DNA of 64,000 nt from Photobacterium sanguinicancri (GCF_024346675.1 NZ_AP024850.1:2356001-2420000), one strand, 5' to 3'; shown: positions 37,643 through 47,520, counted from the first letter of the stretch. Numbers and translations are program-made. The notes: generated by a model from the letters alone, not told the origin.

Positions 37643-39100
37643 CTACAACCCGCCCATCAGGGTGTATTTCGTTTCTAAGTATTCATCAATACCTTGCGCT
37701 GCACCCTCGCGGCCAAGTCCTGATTCTTTAATACCACCAAATGGAGCAACTTCGGTTGAAATTAGCCCTTCATTCACACCAACCATGCCGTATTCCAAGG
37801 CTTCACTCATTCGGAATGCTTTTGATAATGATTGGGTATAAATATAAGCCGCTAAGCCTGAGTCAGTATTATTCGCGCGTGCAATGACATCGTCGTCGTC
37901 ACTGAAAGTAAAGGCCGCAGCTAAAGGGCCAAAGGTTTCTTCTGTTGCGACTAACATGTCATCTGTCACATCACGTAAAACAGCTGGCTGCACAAAATGC
38001 GTTGATGACTTTTCTTGGCTGCCATACAACAGGGTTGCCCCTTTCTGTACTGCATCATGAATATGAGCTTCAACCTTTTCAACCGCAGAACGATTGATCA
38101 TCGGGCCAATATCTACCCCTTCAATGAAGCCATTACCCATCACAAGAGATGATACTTTATCGGTTAGCATCTTCATAAATCTATCGTAAACACTTTCATG
38201 TACGTACAAGCGATTTGCACACACACAGGTTTGCCCAGCATTGCGGAATTTTGCCACCATATAACCGGCGAGTGCTTTTTCTAAGTCAGCGTCGTCAAAA
38301 ACAATAAATGGCGCGTTACCACCTAATTCTAGCGACATTTTTTTCACCGATGCAGCGGATTGCGCCATCAGTAATTTGCCAATTGCTGTCGATCCAGTGA
38401 ATGAAATTTTCCGTACTGTTTTATTGCTAGTCAGCTCACCACCTATCGCCACAGCATCACCCGTTACCACACTAAACAAACCTTTAGGCAAGCCTGCTTG
38501 TTCTGCCAAAGCAGCTAGAGCTAACGCAGTAAATGGGGTATCAGGCGCTGGTTTTAATACCACGCTACAACCAGCAGCGAAAGCAGGACCACATTTACGT
38601 GTAATCATCGCGGCGGGAAAGTTCCAAGGGGTAATCGCCCCCACAACACCAATCGCCTCATGGCTCACTAAGATCCGCGCATCAGGTCTATGGCTCGGTA
38701 TCATTTCACCTCGAATACGCTTTGCTTGTTCGGCATACCACTCGATAAAACTGGCCGCATAGGCAATCTCAGCTTTTGCCTCTGTTAACGGCTTACCTTG
38801 CTCTGCCGTTAAAATTTCGGCCAGAGCCTCACTGTGCTGTTGGATTAAATCAAACCAACGACGTAATACTTGCGATTTTTCTTTTGCTGTCGTTTTTCGC
38901 CAGGATTTAGACGCGATATCAGCAGCATTAATCGCGCGCTGTGTTTCAAGTTGACCACACTCAGGCACATGCCCAAGAAGGCTGCCATCGGCAGGGTTAT
39001 ATACGGGCTGATTACTGTTAGAGTCGGCATCGCACCATTGGCCTGCAATGTAAACTTGCTGCTTAAAAATAGTATGCTGTTGTAGATTCAATTTATGCAC
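37643..39100 (-). CDS. gabD: NAD(P)-dependent succinate-semialdehyde dehydrogenase
   Basis: 485 residues (E. coli GabD 482). Aldehyde dehydrogenase fold with catalytic C292 (GQTCVCAN) and general base E258 (LELGGNAPFIVFDDAD). The GabD-type pattern WYAEQAKRIRGE and the C-terminal PFGGIKESGLGREG support oxidation of succinate semialdehyde to succinate; glutarate semialdehyde is also possible. The start is GTG with GAGGG eight bases upstream. No gabT or gabP nearby, so the source of the substrate is not shown by context. Confidence 0.87.
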   Translation of the reverse strand: MHKLNLQQHTIFKQQVYIAGQWCDADSNSNQPVYNPADGSLLGHVPECGQLETQRAINAADIASKSWRKTTAKEKSQVLRRWFDLIQQHSEALAEILTAEQGKPLTEAKAEIAYAASFIEWYAEQAKRIRGEMIPSHRPDARILVSHEAIGVVGAITPWNFPAAMITRKCGPAFAAGCSVVLKPAPDTPFTALALAALAEQAGLPKGLFSVVTGDAVAIGGELTSNKTVRKISFTGSTAIGKLLMAQSAASVKKMSLELGGNAPFIVFDDADLEKALAGYMVAKFRNAGQTCVCANRLYVHESVYDRFMKMLTDKVSSLVMGNGFIEGVDIGPMINRSAVEKVEAHIHDAVQKGATLLYGSQEKSSTHFVQPAVLRDVTDDMLVATEETFGPLAAAFTFSDDDDVIARANNTDSGLAAYIYTQSLSKAFRMSEALEYGMVGVNEGLISTEVAPFGGIKESGLGREGAAQGIDEYLETKYTLMGGL

Positions 39101-39459
39101 TTCATCGCCCTCACTATTTGTTATACAAATATATTACCCTACACTCACCGCATAGCCAGCGAGAAAGGGCCATTAAGCCACTTAAGGATACCTTTTCAGC
39201 ACAAGTTAATCCTATTCGACACCTTCCAAATTCAATGCCGATTTCCTGCTTGTTTTATAATCATCTTTGGAGCGGCTTGTGGTTATCTAAATAGCGGTCT
39301 ACATGGTGGGTCTAACGTCGGATCTAAGTGGCAAATTTAGAATGAAAATAACATAGCCACCATTAAAACAAGCAACAGTAGTACAAATTACCTGTTTCAG
39401 ATGGAGGAAATTGAGACCGCAGTCTATTCTGTATAAGTACACTTTCATGGAAAGCAGCC
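39101..39459. other. intergenic region between gabD and the pirin gene
   Basis: 359 bases that must hold both divergent promoters. TATAAG near 39432 downstream of TTGAGA could be a pirin promoter with short spacing. Nothing else recognised. Confidence 0.4.
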
Positions 39460-40308
39460 ATGGCAGAAAAAACAAGAACAATCAAAAAAGTTCGTTACGG
39501 TCTGAAATCAGGATCAATGACAGCTTATATTCAAAGTGGCGAGATAGAAGAGCTCAATCCTTTTGCCTTATGGGATCATTATCAGGCAAAAAATGTCTGC
39601 CAACCGGTTGGATTAGACTTTCATGGTCACTCAGGTGTTAACACAATCACCTATCCAATATGCGGCCATTTACGCCATGTTGACTCGACAGGTAGCCAAA
39701 CTTCACTTGAGCCTGGCGATGTTCAAATGATGCTGGCTGGTAATGGTGTTATACATAAAGACACCTTAAAACCGACTGATGGAGGACGAGTAGAAACCTT
39801 CGCCCTTTGGGTATTACTGCCTGCTAACGACGTTGAAATGTCTGACGCCAAAAGCCTCAAATTCACCGCTGGTGACTTACCGATAATAGAAAAGAATAAC
39901 GTAACCACTAAAGTGCTGATCGGTGAGTTAAACGGAATACAAAGCCCGATAACCTCCCCTTCACCTATTCTTGTACTTGACGTAGCCATCGCCCCCTATA
40001 GCCAATGGGAGATCCAGCCAAACGAACAACTGACGGCAGGGTTTATATTTATACATTCAGGCAAAGCGTATGTCAGCAGTACCGAAGTGCATGCCAACCA
40101 AATGGCTATATTTACGCCTTCCGACAACAGGATTGAAGTACGCACTGGCCATTGTGGTTGCCGCCTTCTTCTCGCAATAGGGCAGCCGTTGAACCAATCA
40201 ATTGTTGCCACTAGTACATCGGTACACACTTCGATTACTCTTCAAAAAGAATCACAGCTATACATTAAACAATTACTTAAAAAGAGAGGCCCTAATTCCA
40301 ACGGGTAA
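39460..40308 (+). CDS. pirin-family protein
   Basis: 282 residues, bicupin fold. Metal ligands of pirin (H56, H58, H101, E103 in human) correspond to H55 and H57 in FHGHSG and H99 and D101 in VIHKDT, so the usual Glu is Asp. The N-terminal cupin keeps the DS.G....L.PGDVQ.M.AG pattern. Pirins are iron proteins; bacterial ones are quercetinases or bind metabolic enzymes. Role unknown here. GGAA lies before the ATG; a GGAGG further up is too distant. Confidence 0.83.
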   Translation: MAEKTRTIKKVRYGLKSGSMTAYIQSGEIEELNPFALWDHYQAKNVCQPVGLDFHGHSGVNTITYPICGHLRHVDSTGSQTSLEPGDVQMMLAGNGVIHKDTLKPTDGGRVETFALWVLLPANDVEMSDAKSLKFTAGDLPIIEKNNVTTKVLIGELNGIQSPITSPSPILVLDVAIAPYSQWEIQPNEQLTAGFIFIHSGKAYVSSTEVHANQMAIFTPSDNRIEVRTGHCGCRLLLAIGQPLNQSIVATSTSVHTSITLQKESQLYIKQLLKKRGPNSNG

Positions 40309-40664
40309 CAACACAAACAACTCGAGGAGTTAACGAGCTTAACGTTTCGTAAATGGGTCCTTAAAAATAAAAGCAATATTGCATCACCAATTAACCATTT
40401 TTTAATGGCGTTCAGTTGGAGCATGCATCAAACTTTAAATATCCTTTCTTGCTGACACCTGAAAATGAGTCACAATCAACTCAATACAGTAATAGCACTT
40501 AATAAAAAACTTTAATCATGAGAAGAAAAAAAACCTTAAAATACCTAGTGGGAATTTAACTATTTTAATTTCACATATTATCCTCAATTAAAGAACCGCC
40601 ACATATTATTACCATCTAAATATGTAATTTTAGCGTTTGATACTTTCTTTTATAAAAAAGAACT
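40309..40664 (+). other. upstream region of the TonB receptor gene
   Basis: 356 AT-rich bases. No gene, terminator or Fur-box-like sequence that I can support. Confidence 0.4.
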
Positions 40665-42839
40665 ATGATAAAATTTCTTCACTCAATAACTTATTTAGGC
40701 AATGTTTATCCTGTGGTTATTACAGCGCGTTTATCTTTCCCATTTTACTTCCTTGCTTTATTTTCAAGTATCGCTTTCGCACATGCAGATAAACAACCAT
40801 TAGAGCTTAATACTCTTATCTCATTAAGCCTGGATGAGCTATCTAACATTGAAACAACTGTTACCTCTGCGGCAAAGAAGAGCCAAAACATCTCAGAGGT
40901 ACCTGCCGCTATCTATGTTATTTCGAGTGAGCAAATTATACGCAGCGGTGCTCGATCTGTGGCCGATGCACTAGCGCTCGCACCAGGTGTTACCGTCAAC
41001 AAAATTAGCGAATATAACTGGCAAGTATCGATTCGAGGCTTAAACGAAGTACTCTTTAATAAGGCACTGGTAATGGTCGATGGGCGCAGTGTATTTAGCC
41101 CATTAATGTCTGGCACTTTTTGGCACACAGTCGACATGGTGATGTCCGATATTGATCGTATCGAAATTTTGCGTGGTACCGCAGGTACTATGTGGGGGGG
41201 TAATGCGACAAATGGCGTAATTAATATTATCACTAAAAGCAGTAAAGAAACCCTAGGTCAACACCTTGAAATAGCCGCTGGTGAGCATAACTATCAAGAA
41301 GTCAGCTACCGTCATGGCTTTACCCTTAATGAAAACACTACTGCGCGCATTTTTGTTAAGGGGGTAAAGTCGGACTATTACTATGATAACGACGATCCAT
41401 GGCGTAGCTATCGAGGTGGTTTTCGCTCTGACTATCAACAAGGTAGCAATGCAGTCACTCTTCAGTTTGGTGGTTACCACAATGTTTCTGAACATGACTG
41501 GGAGAATTATAATCTAGCGACTACGCCACCTCAACTCATCCCCACCCAGCTGGTTGATTACTCACGCGGCGGGTACATCAGCGTAGATTGGTTTCAGAAT
41601 AACGATAAAACCGATTATGAAATGCATATTTGGGCTGATAGTAATTCAAAAGTTGAGCCCTCTTCTAAAGGACAATTCTCGACACTTAATTTCGATGGGT
41701 TAACACGTACTCGCCTAACCGATAGCCATGAATTAACGACTGGCGGCGGTGTCCGCTTAATACATCGCAATGTCGCACCATATACAGATGATTATTATGC
41801 GAAACTTGAACCAATCGGACGCTACAGTAATGACCCTATCAATACTGACGCTATTTATAACCTGTTTACTCAACTTGAAAGCCAGCTAAGCGATAACATT
41901 ACGACAACCCTAGGCGTGAAAGTCGAACATTTCACTTTAAACAATACGACGGAAATTCAACCTCAAGCCCGCATCACCTATCAATACTCGCCTTTACAGC
42001 AGTTTTGGGCGGGTATTGGTCGTGCAGTAGTAACACCCGCAAGTGTTGAGTCACTGACCGATGGTTATCGCTTAGGGAAAGTAATAGCAGCCGATCATGA
42101 AGGGTCAGGGTATTACCGCTATTACGACGGTCTTTTCTTTACCATGGGCAACCCTGACATGAAGAATGAATCTGTCGTCACTCTAGATGCGGGCCATCGC
42201 ATATCACTGACACCGGAACTAAACATCGATAGCACTGTCTTCTTCAGTAATTATCAAAACCTGAGAATGCTAGAAACAGGAAGCGAACCTTGGATTTGTG
42301 CCTATGGCCAGTGTAATGATGGTACAAAATTACCGAACAACTTGTTCATCCACGAAACTGAATTCGGTGATCGATTGAATGCAAACAGTTATGGTTTTGA
42401 GACGGCTATTCGCTGGCACCCCCATCAAGATTACATATTGAATACCAGCTATAGTTTTATTAATACCGAGGCTTATTGCAGTGGTAATATGAGCTGTGCT
42501 GATGATGCAATGAGCGGAGCGAAAGCGACCTATAACCACCAACCCGCACATTACCTTTCCGTTCAGTCATTGTGGAGTATAAATGCAAATTGGCAGTTTG
42601 ATGTATGGTTTAAGCATAAGTCGAGTGTCGACTCTGATATCACTTACGGCGACGGTTCAAAACCATATTCTGCGCCAGAAGTCACAACAGTCGATGTCAG
42701 ACTGGCTTGGCAAAAAAAACCATCATGGCCAAAAGTCGAATTTATTATTGATGCTCTAAACAAAGCGCCTTATTCTGATATGCCCAACAAAGCTCGAATT
42801 GGTGAAACCGCTTACTTACGCAGTTCATGGGATTTTTGA
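40665..42839 (+). CDS. TonB-dependent outer-membrane receptor
   Basis: 724 residues. A hydrophobic segment near residues 22-40 is the signal peptide (ending near AFAHA). The plug domain follows (SEVPAAIYVISSEQIIRSGARSVADAL... VMVDGRSVF... DRIEILRGTAGTMWGGNATNGVINIITK), then a beta-barrel rich in aromatic strand pairs ending in a terminal Trp-Asp-Phe, as outer-membrane proteins do. The ligand is unknown. The gene is followed after six bases by a YfiR-like gene and then a diguanylate cyclase, so it may bring in or sense the signal for c-di-GMP control. Confidence 0.88.
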   Translation: MIKFLHSITYLGNVYPVVITARLSFPFYFLALFSSIAFAHADKQPLELNTLISLSLDELSNIETTVTSAAKKSQNISEVPAAIYVISSEQIIRSGARSVADALALAPGVTVNKISEYNWQVSIRGLNEVLFNKALVMVDGRSVFSPLMSGTFWHTVDMVMSDIDRIEILRGTAGTMWGGNATNGVINIITKSSKETLGQHLEIAAGEHNYQEVSYRHGFTLNENTTARIFVKGVKSDYYYDNDDPWRSYRGGFRSDYQQGSNAVTLQFGGYHNVSEHDWENYNLATTPPQLIPTQLVDYSRGGYISVDWFQNNDKTDYEMHIWADSNSKVEPSSKGQFSTLNFDGLTRTRLTDSHELTTGGGVRLIHRNVAPYTDDYYAKLEPIGRYSNDPINTDAIYNLFTQLESQLSDNITTTLGVKVEHFTLNNTTEIQPQARITYQYSPLQQFWAGIGRAVVTPASVESLTDGYRLGKVIAADHEGSGYYRYYDGLFFTMGNPDMKNESVVTLDAGHRISLTPELNIDSTVFFSNYQNLRMLETGSEPWICAYGQCNDGTKLPNNLFIHETEFGDRLNANSYGFETAIRWHPHQDYILNTSYSFINTEAYCSGNMSCADDAMSGAKATYNHQPAHYLSVQSLWSINANWQFDVWFKHKSSVDSDITYGDGSKPYSAPEVTTVDVRLAWQKKPSWPKVEFIIDALNKAPYSDMPNKARIGETAYLRSSWDF

Positions 42840-42845
42840 TTGATT

Positions 42846-43496
42846 ATGTGGCATTCTTTTCACGCACTGTATCGTGTTTACTCTCACGCACTTAAGCACC
42901 CAGTACAAACGCTGCTACTTTTTGTATCCAGCTTATTATTGAGTGGCGGGGTTAAAGCCGAGCAAGGTAGTGCTTATGATGATTACCAAATCAAGGCGGT
43001 CTATATCTATCGCTTTGCTAGCTTTGTGCGTTGGCCTCAAGCACCTGATCACCAAATTCAATACTGTGCCTATGGTGCTGATAACATCAGCCAAACATTG
43101 CATCAGTTAATATTAAACGATCTTACCGCCAACAAACGGCTCGTGTTCCACTATATAGATAATCTATCCCAAGCAGCACAATGTGAACTGGTGTATATCA
43201 GTCCATCTCAGTTTCCTATCCGCCACGACATCCCGAAATTATCTGGCGTACTCACTATCAGTAGTTATCCTGATTTTATTGATTATGGCGGCATGATCGA
43301 ACTACGCACCGACAAAAGACGTATTCGGCCGATCATTGCACTCGATATCATCAAACAAGCAAATATGGCCATTAGTTCACAACTACTGCGTATTTCGATC
43401 ATCGAGAACAGCCTAGCCATCAGCCAGCAAAGGGCTCTCACCATAAAAGAGCAACCATTGATACCGAGAGGTCGCTATGCGCCACTGGCTCAATAG
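42846..43496 (+). CDS. YfiR-like (DUF4154) periplasmic protein
   Basis: 216 residues from the ATG at 42846 (a TTG two codons earlier is possible). A hydrophobic signal segment (LLLFVSSLLLSGGVKA) is followed by the DUF4154 pattern: YQIKAVYIYRFASFVRWP, then Cys residues in QYCAYGAD and QCELVYIS, and GGMIELRTDKRRIRPIIALDIIKQANMAISSQLLRIS. In Pseudomonas, YfiR represses the cyclase YfiN from the periplasm. The cyclase gene overlaps this one by 20 bases, as expected for such a pair. Confidence 0.85.
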   Translation: MWHSFHALYRVYSHALKHPVQTLLLFVSSLLLSGGVKAEQGSAYDDYQIKAVYIYRFASFVRWPQAPDHQIQYCAYGADNISQTLHQLILNDLTANKRLVFHYIDNLSQAAQCELVYISPSQFPIRHDIPKLSGVLTISSYPDFIDYGGMIELRTDKRRIRPIIALDIIKQANMAISSQLLRISIIENSLAISQQRALTIKEQPLIPRGRYAPLAQ

Positions 43497-45501
43497 CCTC
43501 TCACTTGGGCAAAGGATGTCACTCCCTATTATGGGCTTCATCTTATTGGTTTTTTTAAGTTTTCAGGTAGTAACCTACCAAACTTTCATCAAGAAAGAAC
43601 GAGCAAATCTAGTCAGCCGAATAGAAATTCTCGCTCAAGGTGTGGGGATGAATCTCACCGCAGCCATACTGTTTGATGACAGAATTGCAGCCCAAGAAAT
43701 ACTGTCTTCATTTAAGGCAGAGTCGTCTATTTCCTTAGTAGAACTTAATGATGGTTCCCTGCTAGCAAAATATATAAATGATGATATCGATTACATTAGG
43801 CCTACTGAACAACAGCGTATTATCACCAAGCAGCAAGGTGCCCATTTTGGGAATTATATGCTGTATATTGAAGTCCCTATAGCTTATGCGGCAAACAGTG
43901 AAGCAAGCCTTTTTATCGCAGTATCACTCGAACATCTCCACCAGCTGCAAATAACTCAACTGCAATACAGCTTATTTCTTTTTCTCCTTTATCTCGTCGT
44001 ATGTGGCTATATCGTCAATCGTCTTCAAGCTTGGGTAACAAAGCCAATAGCTGAACTGAATAAGGCAATGAGATCAATTGTTCACGACGATACGAAGCAG
44101 CACTTCACCCCAACAGTCACAACAAACGATGAACTAGGAGAGCTCGCGAGCTGCTTTAACGAGATGCAGCTAAAATTACAAGAGCGCGATAAAAAGATAC
44201 GTCTAACATTACATCAATTTAGCCAAGAAAAAGTATTTGCAGATGAAGTGGTTGCAACCGTTCAACATGCTCTGTTAGTCATAGATAAAAGTGCAACCAT
44301 CACTCTCGCAAACGATGCTTGTTTCGATGTTCTTGGTGTACCGCAACGAAGTGCTATAAAACAAAACTTTGTTACCTTACTGCATCCACAACAACCTGAA
44401 CGTTTTAAGCAGCAGCTAGAGTTAGTGCTATCGAATAAACAGCATTTCAACCATTATGTGATTAAATGCCACTGCTCCAATACAAACACAGAACGCACAC
44501 TTCAGATAGTGAGTCGCCCTCTTTATCATCAGAAAAAGTTCTTATTTGCCATTGAAGATATAACCAAACAGCATCTTGCCCAAAAACAACAGCGTCTCGC
44601 GGCAAATGTTTTTGATAGCAGCCAAGATGCCATTATCGTTATGACCCAAAGTGGCATTATTGAAATGGTAAACCCAGCTTTTGAAAACTTGATTGGTTTT
44701 GAACCCAGAGAAGTGATTGGCAAGCATTTTCATAGCTTGGTGGATATGAGCTCTTACCGATTAATCGAAAATCATGTACGCCAGCACTTAAACGCCCGTA
44801 ATTTGTGGCAAGGTGAATACCATCAACTACGCCGAGATGGTTCCACCATTCCGTTATTATTACGTGTGCATCGACTAACCGAGCCTCAAAGTGGTGAAAG
44901 TCAGGTTGCTATTGTCGCGTCGGATTTACGCTTCATTAAAGAGAATGAACGTCTAGAACGCTTAGCATCACACGACTCATTAACCAATCTGCCTAATCGA
45001 AGTAAGTTGCACTCTCATATTCAAAACTTACTGAATCAACAACAAACGACGCAAGCGATCTTCGCCGTACTTTTTATCGATCTTGATGGTTTTAAAGATA
45101 TCAATGATACCTATGGACACGATGTGGGTGATAGTGTGTTAAAGATTGTGGCAGCCCGTATGTCTCGCACGATTAGGCAGGCAGATATTGTAGGGCGGCT
45201 GTCTGGGGATGAATTTATTACCGTGCTCAACCATGTGGCAGACTCAAGTAAAGTGGAACAAACAAGCGAGCGTATCTTGCTAAAACTTCAACAACCTATG
45301 AGTCTAGATGAAAAAATCATTAATCTCGGGGCCAGTATCGGTTGTTACTATGTACACCCAGGTGAGTATCAAAACGTGGATGATATTTTAAGACGAGCCG
45401 ATAAAGCTATGTATGAAGCCAAAAGAACCGGCAAAGGGAAGGTCGTTATTTTCAACCCACTGACCACTGTGTCTACAATAAAAACAAAACAGCCCCGCTA
45501 A
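43477..45501 (+). CDS. diguanylate cyclase with CHASE8-like, HAMP, PAS and GGDEF domains
   Basis: 674 residues. Membrane helices near 15-35 and 165-185 flank a periplasmic domain with YfiN/CHASE8-like features (VGMNLTAAILFDDRIAAQEILSSF). A HAMP domain follows (WVTKPIAELNKAMRSI...DELGELASCFNEMQ), then two PAS domains (about 250-365 and 375-495), then GGDEF. The signature is SGDEF (576-580), a variant found in active cyclases. FIDLDGFKDINDTYGH and the I-site RQAD are intact. GAGG lies before the ATG inside the preceding gene. The YfiR-like partner probably holds it inactive until the receptor side signals. Confidence 0.9.
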   Translation: MRHWLNSLSLGQRMSLPIMGFILLVFLSFQVVTYQTFIKKERANLVSRIEILAQGVGMNLTAAILFDDRIAAQEILSSFKAESSISLVELNDGSLLAKYINDDIDYIRPTEQQRIITKQQGAHFGNYMLYIEVPIAYAANSEASLFIAVSLEHLHQLQITQLQYSLFLFLLYLVVCGYIVNRLQAWVTKPIAELNKAMRSIVHDDTKQHFTPTVTTNDELGELASCFNEMQLKLQERDKKIRLTLHQFSQEKVFADEVVATVQHALLVIDKSATITLANDACFDVLGVPQRSAIKQNFVTLLHPQQPERFKQQLELVLSNKQHFNHYVIKCHCSNTNTERTLQIVSRPLYHQKKFLFAIEDITKQHLAQKQQRLAANVFDSSQDAIIVMTQSGIIEMVNPAFENLIGFEPREVIGKHFHSLVDMSSYRLIENHVRQHLNARNLWQGEYHQLRRDGSTIPLLLRVHRLTEPQSGESQVAIVASDLRFIKENERLERLASHDSLTNLPNRSKLHSHIQNLLNQQQTTQAIFAVLFIDLDGFKDINDTYGHDVGDSVLKIVAARMSRTIRQADIVGRLSGDEFITVLNHVADSSKVEQTSERILLKLQQPMSLDEKIINLGASIGCYYVHPGEYQNVDDILRRADKAMYEAKRTGKGKVVIFNPLTTVSTIKTKQPR

Positions 45502-45512
45502 AGCGAGGCTGT
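45489..45512 (-). terminator. terminator of the DUF2947 gene, overlapping the cyclase stop
   Basis: ACAGCC(C)CGCT, loop aa, AGCG(A)GGCTGT, with TTTTGTTTTT behind it on the minus strand. The loop contains the TAA stop of the cyclase gene (45499-45501). Confidence 0.75.
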
Positions 45513-45546
45513 ACTCATTAGTGCTACACGGAAATAAGATTAACGC

Positions 45547-46023
45547 TTATTTCTCACGATGGCCTAACGTGCAAGTACCATTTGATTGGAACCAAATTAC
45601 TTGTGTTTTCTTACGGCCAATAAGCATTGGGCCATCATCAAAGAATAAGAAATTCTTCCAGTTACGTTTAAACACGCCCCATTTAGTTTCAATTAGGTTG
45701 TATTTCTCGTAACAGAAAAAGACGGTGGTATTGTCTTCCCAATCAATGAAATCAAGAACCTCTTGCGGCAATTCAGGCTCGTCATTATCCCATGCATTCT
45801 GCCAGTCAATCGCAGCTGACCACATTGCATCATTGGCAGCCCAATCACCTTTCTCAAAATGATCCGCGTCGGGACTTTGGCGACTAATATGATCGCGCCA
45901 AATGTCAGAAGATCGTGCTTGGGTAAAAGGACGGATAAGCGTGAGATCATCTTCCGCTACAGGCATAGAAGCATGTGTGAAGATCCACTTACGGGTGTAA
46001 CTATCTAATTCTACGTAGTTCAT
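45547..46023 (-). CDS. DUF2947 family protein
   Basis: 158 residues, acidic and aromatic-rich (many Trp and Asp), cytoplasmic. The pattern YVELDSYTRKWIFTHASMPVAEDDL...IRPF is the DUF2947 family, found mainly in Vibrionales and relatives. No function known. AGG lies shortly before the ATG. Terminator shared with the end of the cyclase gene. Confidence 0.83.
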   Translation of the reverse strand: MNYVELDSYTRKWIFTHASMPVAEDDLTLIRPFTQARSSDIWRDHISRQSPDADHFEKGDWAANDAMWSAAIDWQNAWDNDEPELPQEVLDFIDWEDNTTVFFCYEKYNLIETKWGVFKRNWKNFLFFDDGPMLIGRKKTQVIWFQSNGTCTLGHREK

Positions 46024-46176
46024 TCGTCGACCTGAATTCTATTGACGCAGCAATGTACCTTAGTCAAACGAGATGTTCCAGCACTCCCTTATTATATTCA
46101 ATTGATCACAGCCCAAAGTCAGTATCTAACCAACCTTGAGCATGCATATTTCCGTACCTTTGGTTATTCTACAGAG

Positions 46177-46398
46177 CTATTTGGCATCCCACTGATTACT
46201 GACCCAACCGCCGACCTGCTCATCGAAATGATTATCTGAATAGGTCTGATGCTGTTCAACAATTCCTTCACGATGTGCCCGAGTTTCGAGTAAATGAGAA
46301 ATATGATTTGCCATCGGATCATTATTCGACGTTAACTGCTTTCTAATCGCCACTTCCTTTATCACTTGAAGTCGATAAGCGGAATTCATTCTCTTCAT
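46177..46398 (-). CDS. small hypothetical protein
   Basis: 73 residues starting MKRMNSAYRLQVIKEVAIRK. GAGGTGAG lies just before the ATG, a good ribosome site. Composition (His, Glu, Gln-rich, amphipathic) is plausible for a soluble protein, but I recognise no family. A plus-strand frame at 46042-46239 partly overlaps and looks like chance. Confidence 0.5.
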   Translation of the reverse strand: MKRMNSAYRLQVIKEVAIRKQLTSNNDPMANHISHLLETRAHREGIVEQHQTYSDNHFDEQVGGWVSNQWDAK

Positions 46399-46754
46399 TA
46401 CTCTCACCTCTTTTGAGAAACCCAAATAAAAATAGAAGCTCGACTTTAAATCGTCAAATAAGCATCATGAAAACGTCATTTCAACTGACTAACGATAAGA
46501 GCTACAAAAACAACACCTTAGAAAACAGGTTGAAATGCACATCCCAAAGCATTCGTATGGTTGATTTTAATCAATTGAAAAATAAGAAAAAAACAGGGTT
46601 AGATTTCGGTTATTTTTTTTGTTATTTTTTTATGTCTCGCGTCACCTGACTGTCACGTAATACTATAGCCAATCGTAATCTATGATTTTGAGTGGCAAGC
46701 TACATCACAGATTGCTAACGTTATTATTAGGATTTCATTTTTAGGACGGTTTTT
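46399..46754 (+). other. AT-rich spacer before the DUF3108 gene
   Basis: 356 bases with long A and T runs (for example the T-rich tract at 46611-46630). Frames here lack ribosome sites. Probably only promoter sequence. Confidence 0.4.
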
Positions 46755-47501
46755 TTGCGTTTTTTTATCATACTTATCTTTCTTGTTTCACCTATCTTCT
46801 CTGTGCAAGCCATCCCTTTGCCCGAGCTTCATCAGTGCAATAAAACACTGACTTATCAGCTGTACTTCAGTGGCCTAAAAGTAGGAACGCTGTCTCGACA
46901 TGTACATTGGCGTGGTAATAAAGCAAAAGTGTATGCCTACGGGAATGCCGATGTTTTAGTCACCTCAAGTAAGTACAAAAACCAAACCGAAATGGAGTGG
47001 TCTGATGCGCACCAATCATTCATTACCCACTCTTTTGAGCAGAACATTTCTGGCCTTCTTTCACGTAAAGCCACAGGGACATTTAGTGCTAACGGTCAGC
47101 AATCAACCATCATAAAAGATGGTGAAACCACACAGTATAATGACCCTGATTTTCCTCTGCTTGATGGCGATACACTTGGTGCACAACTTCGCTTATTACT
47201 TATCCAAGGTAAAACCAAATTTGATTTCAAAATGCAGAGCACAAGCAAGGTCAGTCACTATTTTTTCGAAGTATTAGGCTCAGAAAAAATCGCAACGCGC
47301 TATGGTGAAGTCGAGACTTTAAAAGTCAGACAGACAGAAGTAGACGATAGACAAATAGATATGTGGTTTGCACCGAGCCTTGATTACCAATTGGTCAAAG
47401 CAAAATATAAGCGCAATATCCTTAAATTAGAAGCCGAATTGGTTAGCATGAAAAAAGAATGTCCACCAACCCTTTCAGCAAAAGCTACGCCAACCAAGTA
47501 A
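46755..47501 (+). CDS. DUF3108 family exported protein
   Basis: 248 residues, start TTG with AGGA eight to nine bases upstream. Signal peptide MRFFIILIFLVSPIFSVQA. The mature part is a DUF3108 beta-rich domain (LTYQLYFSGLKVGTLSRHVHWRGNKAKVYAYGNADVL... GEVETLKVRQTEVDDRQIDMWFAPSLDYQLVKAKYK). Periplasmic; family function unknown. Ends with a bidirectional terminator. Confidence 0.83.
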   Translation: MRFFIILIFLVSPIFSVQAIPLPELHQCNKTLTYQLYFSGLKVGTLSRHVHWRGNKAKVYAYGNADVLVTSSKYKNQTEMEWSDAHQSFITHSFEQNISGLLSRKATGTFSANGQQSTIIKDGETTQYNDPDFPLLDGDTLGAQLRLLLIQGKTKFDFKMQSTSKVSHYFFEVLGSEKIATRYGEVETLKVRQTEVDDRQIDMWFAPSLDYQLVKAKYKRNILKLEAELVSMKKECPPTLSAKATPTK

Positions 47502-47520
47502 TGAGCATACCTCGAATAAC

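Noticed and set aside
39095..39340. 81-codon plus-strand frame between gabD and the pirin gene
   Set aside because: No ribosome site, overlaps the gabD start region, no recognisable protein pattern.
46042..46239. 65-codon plus-strand frame starting with TTG
   Set aside because: Overlaps the better-supported minus-strand small gene and has no ribosome site.
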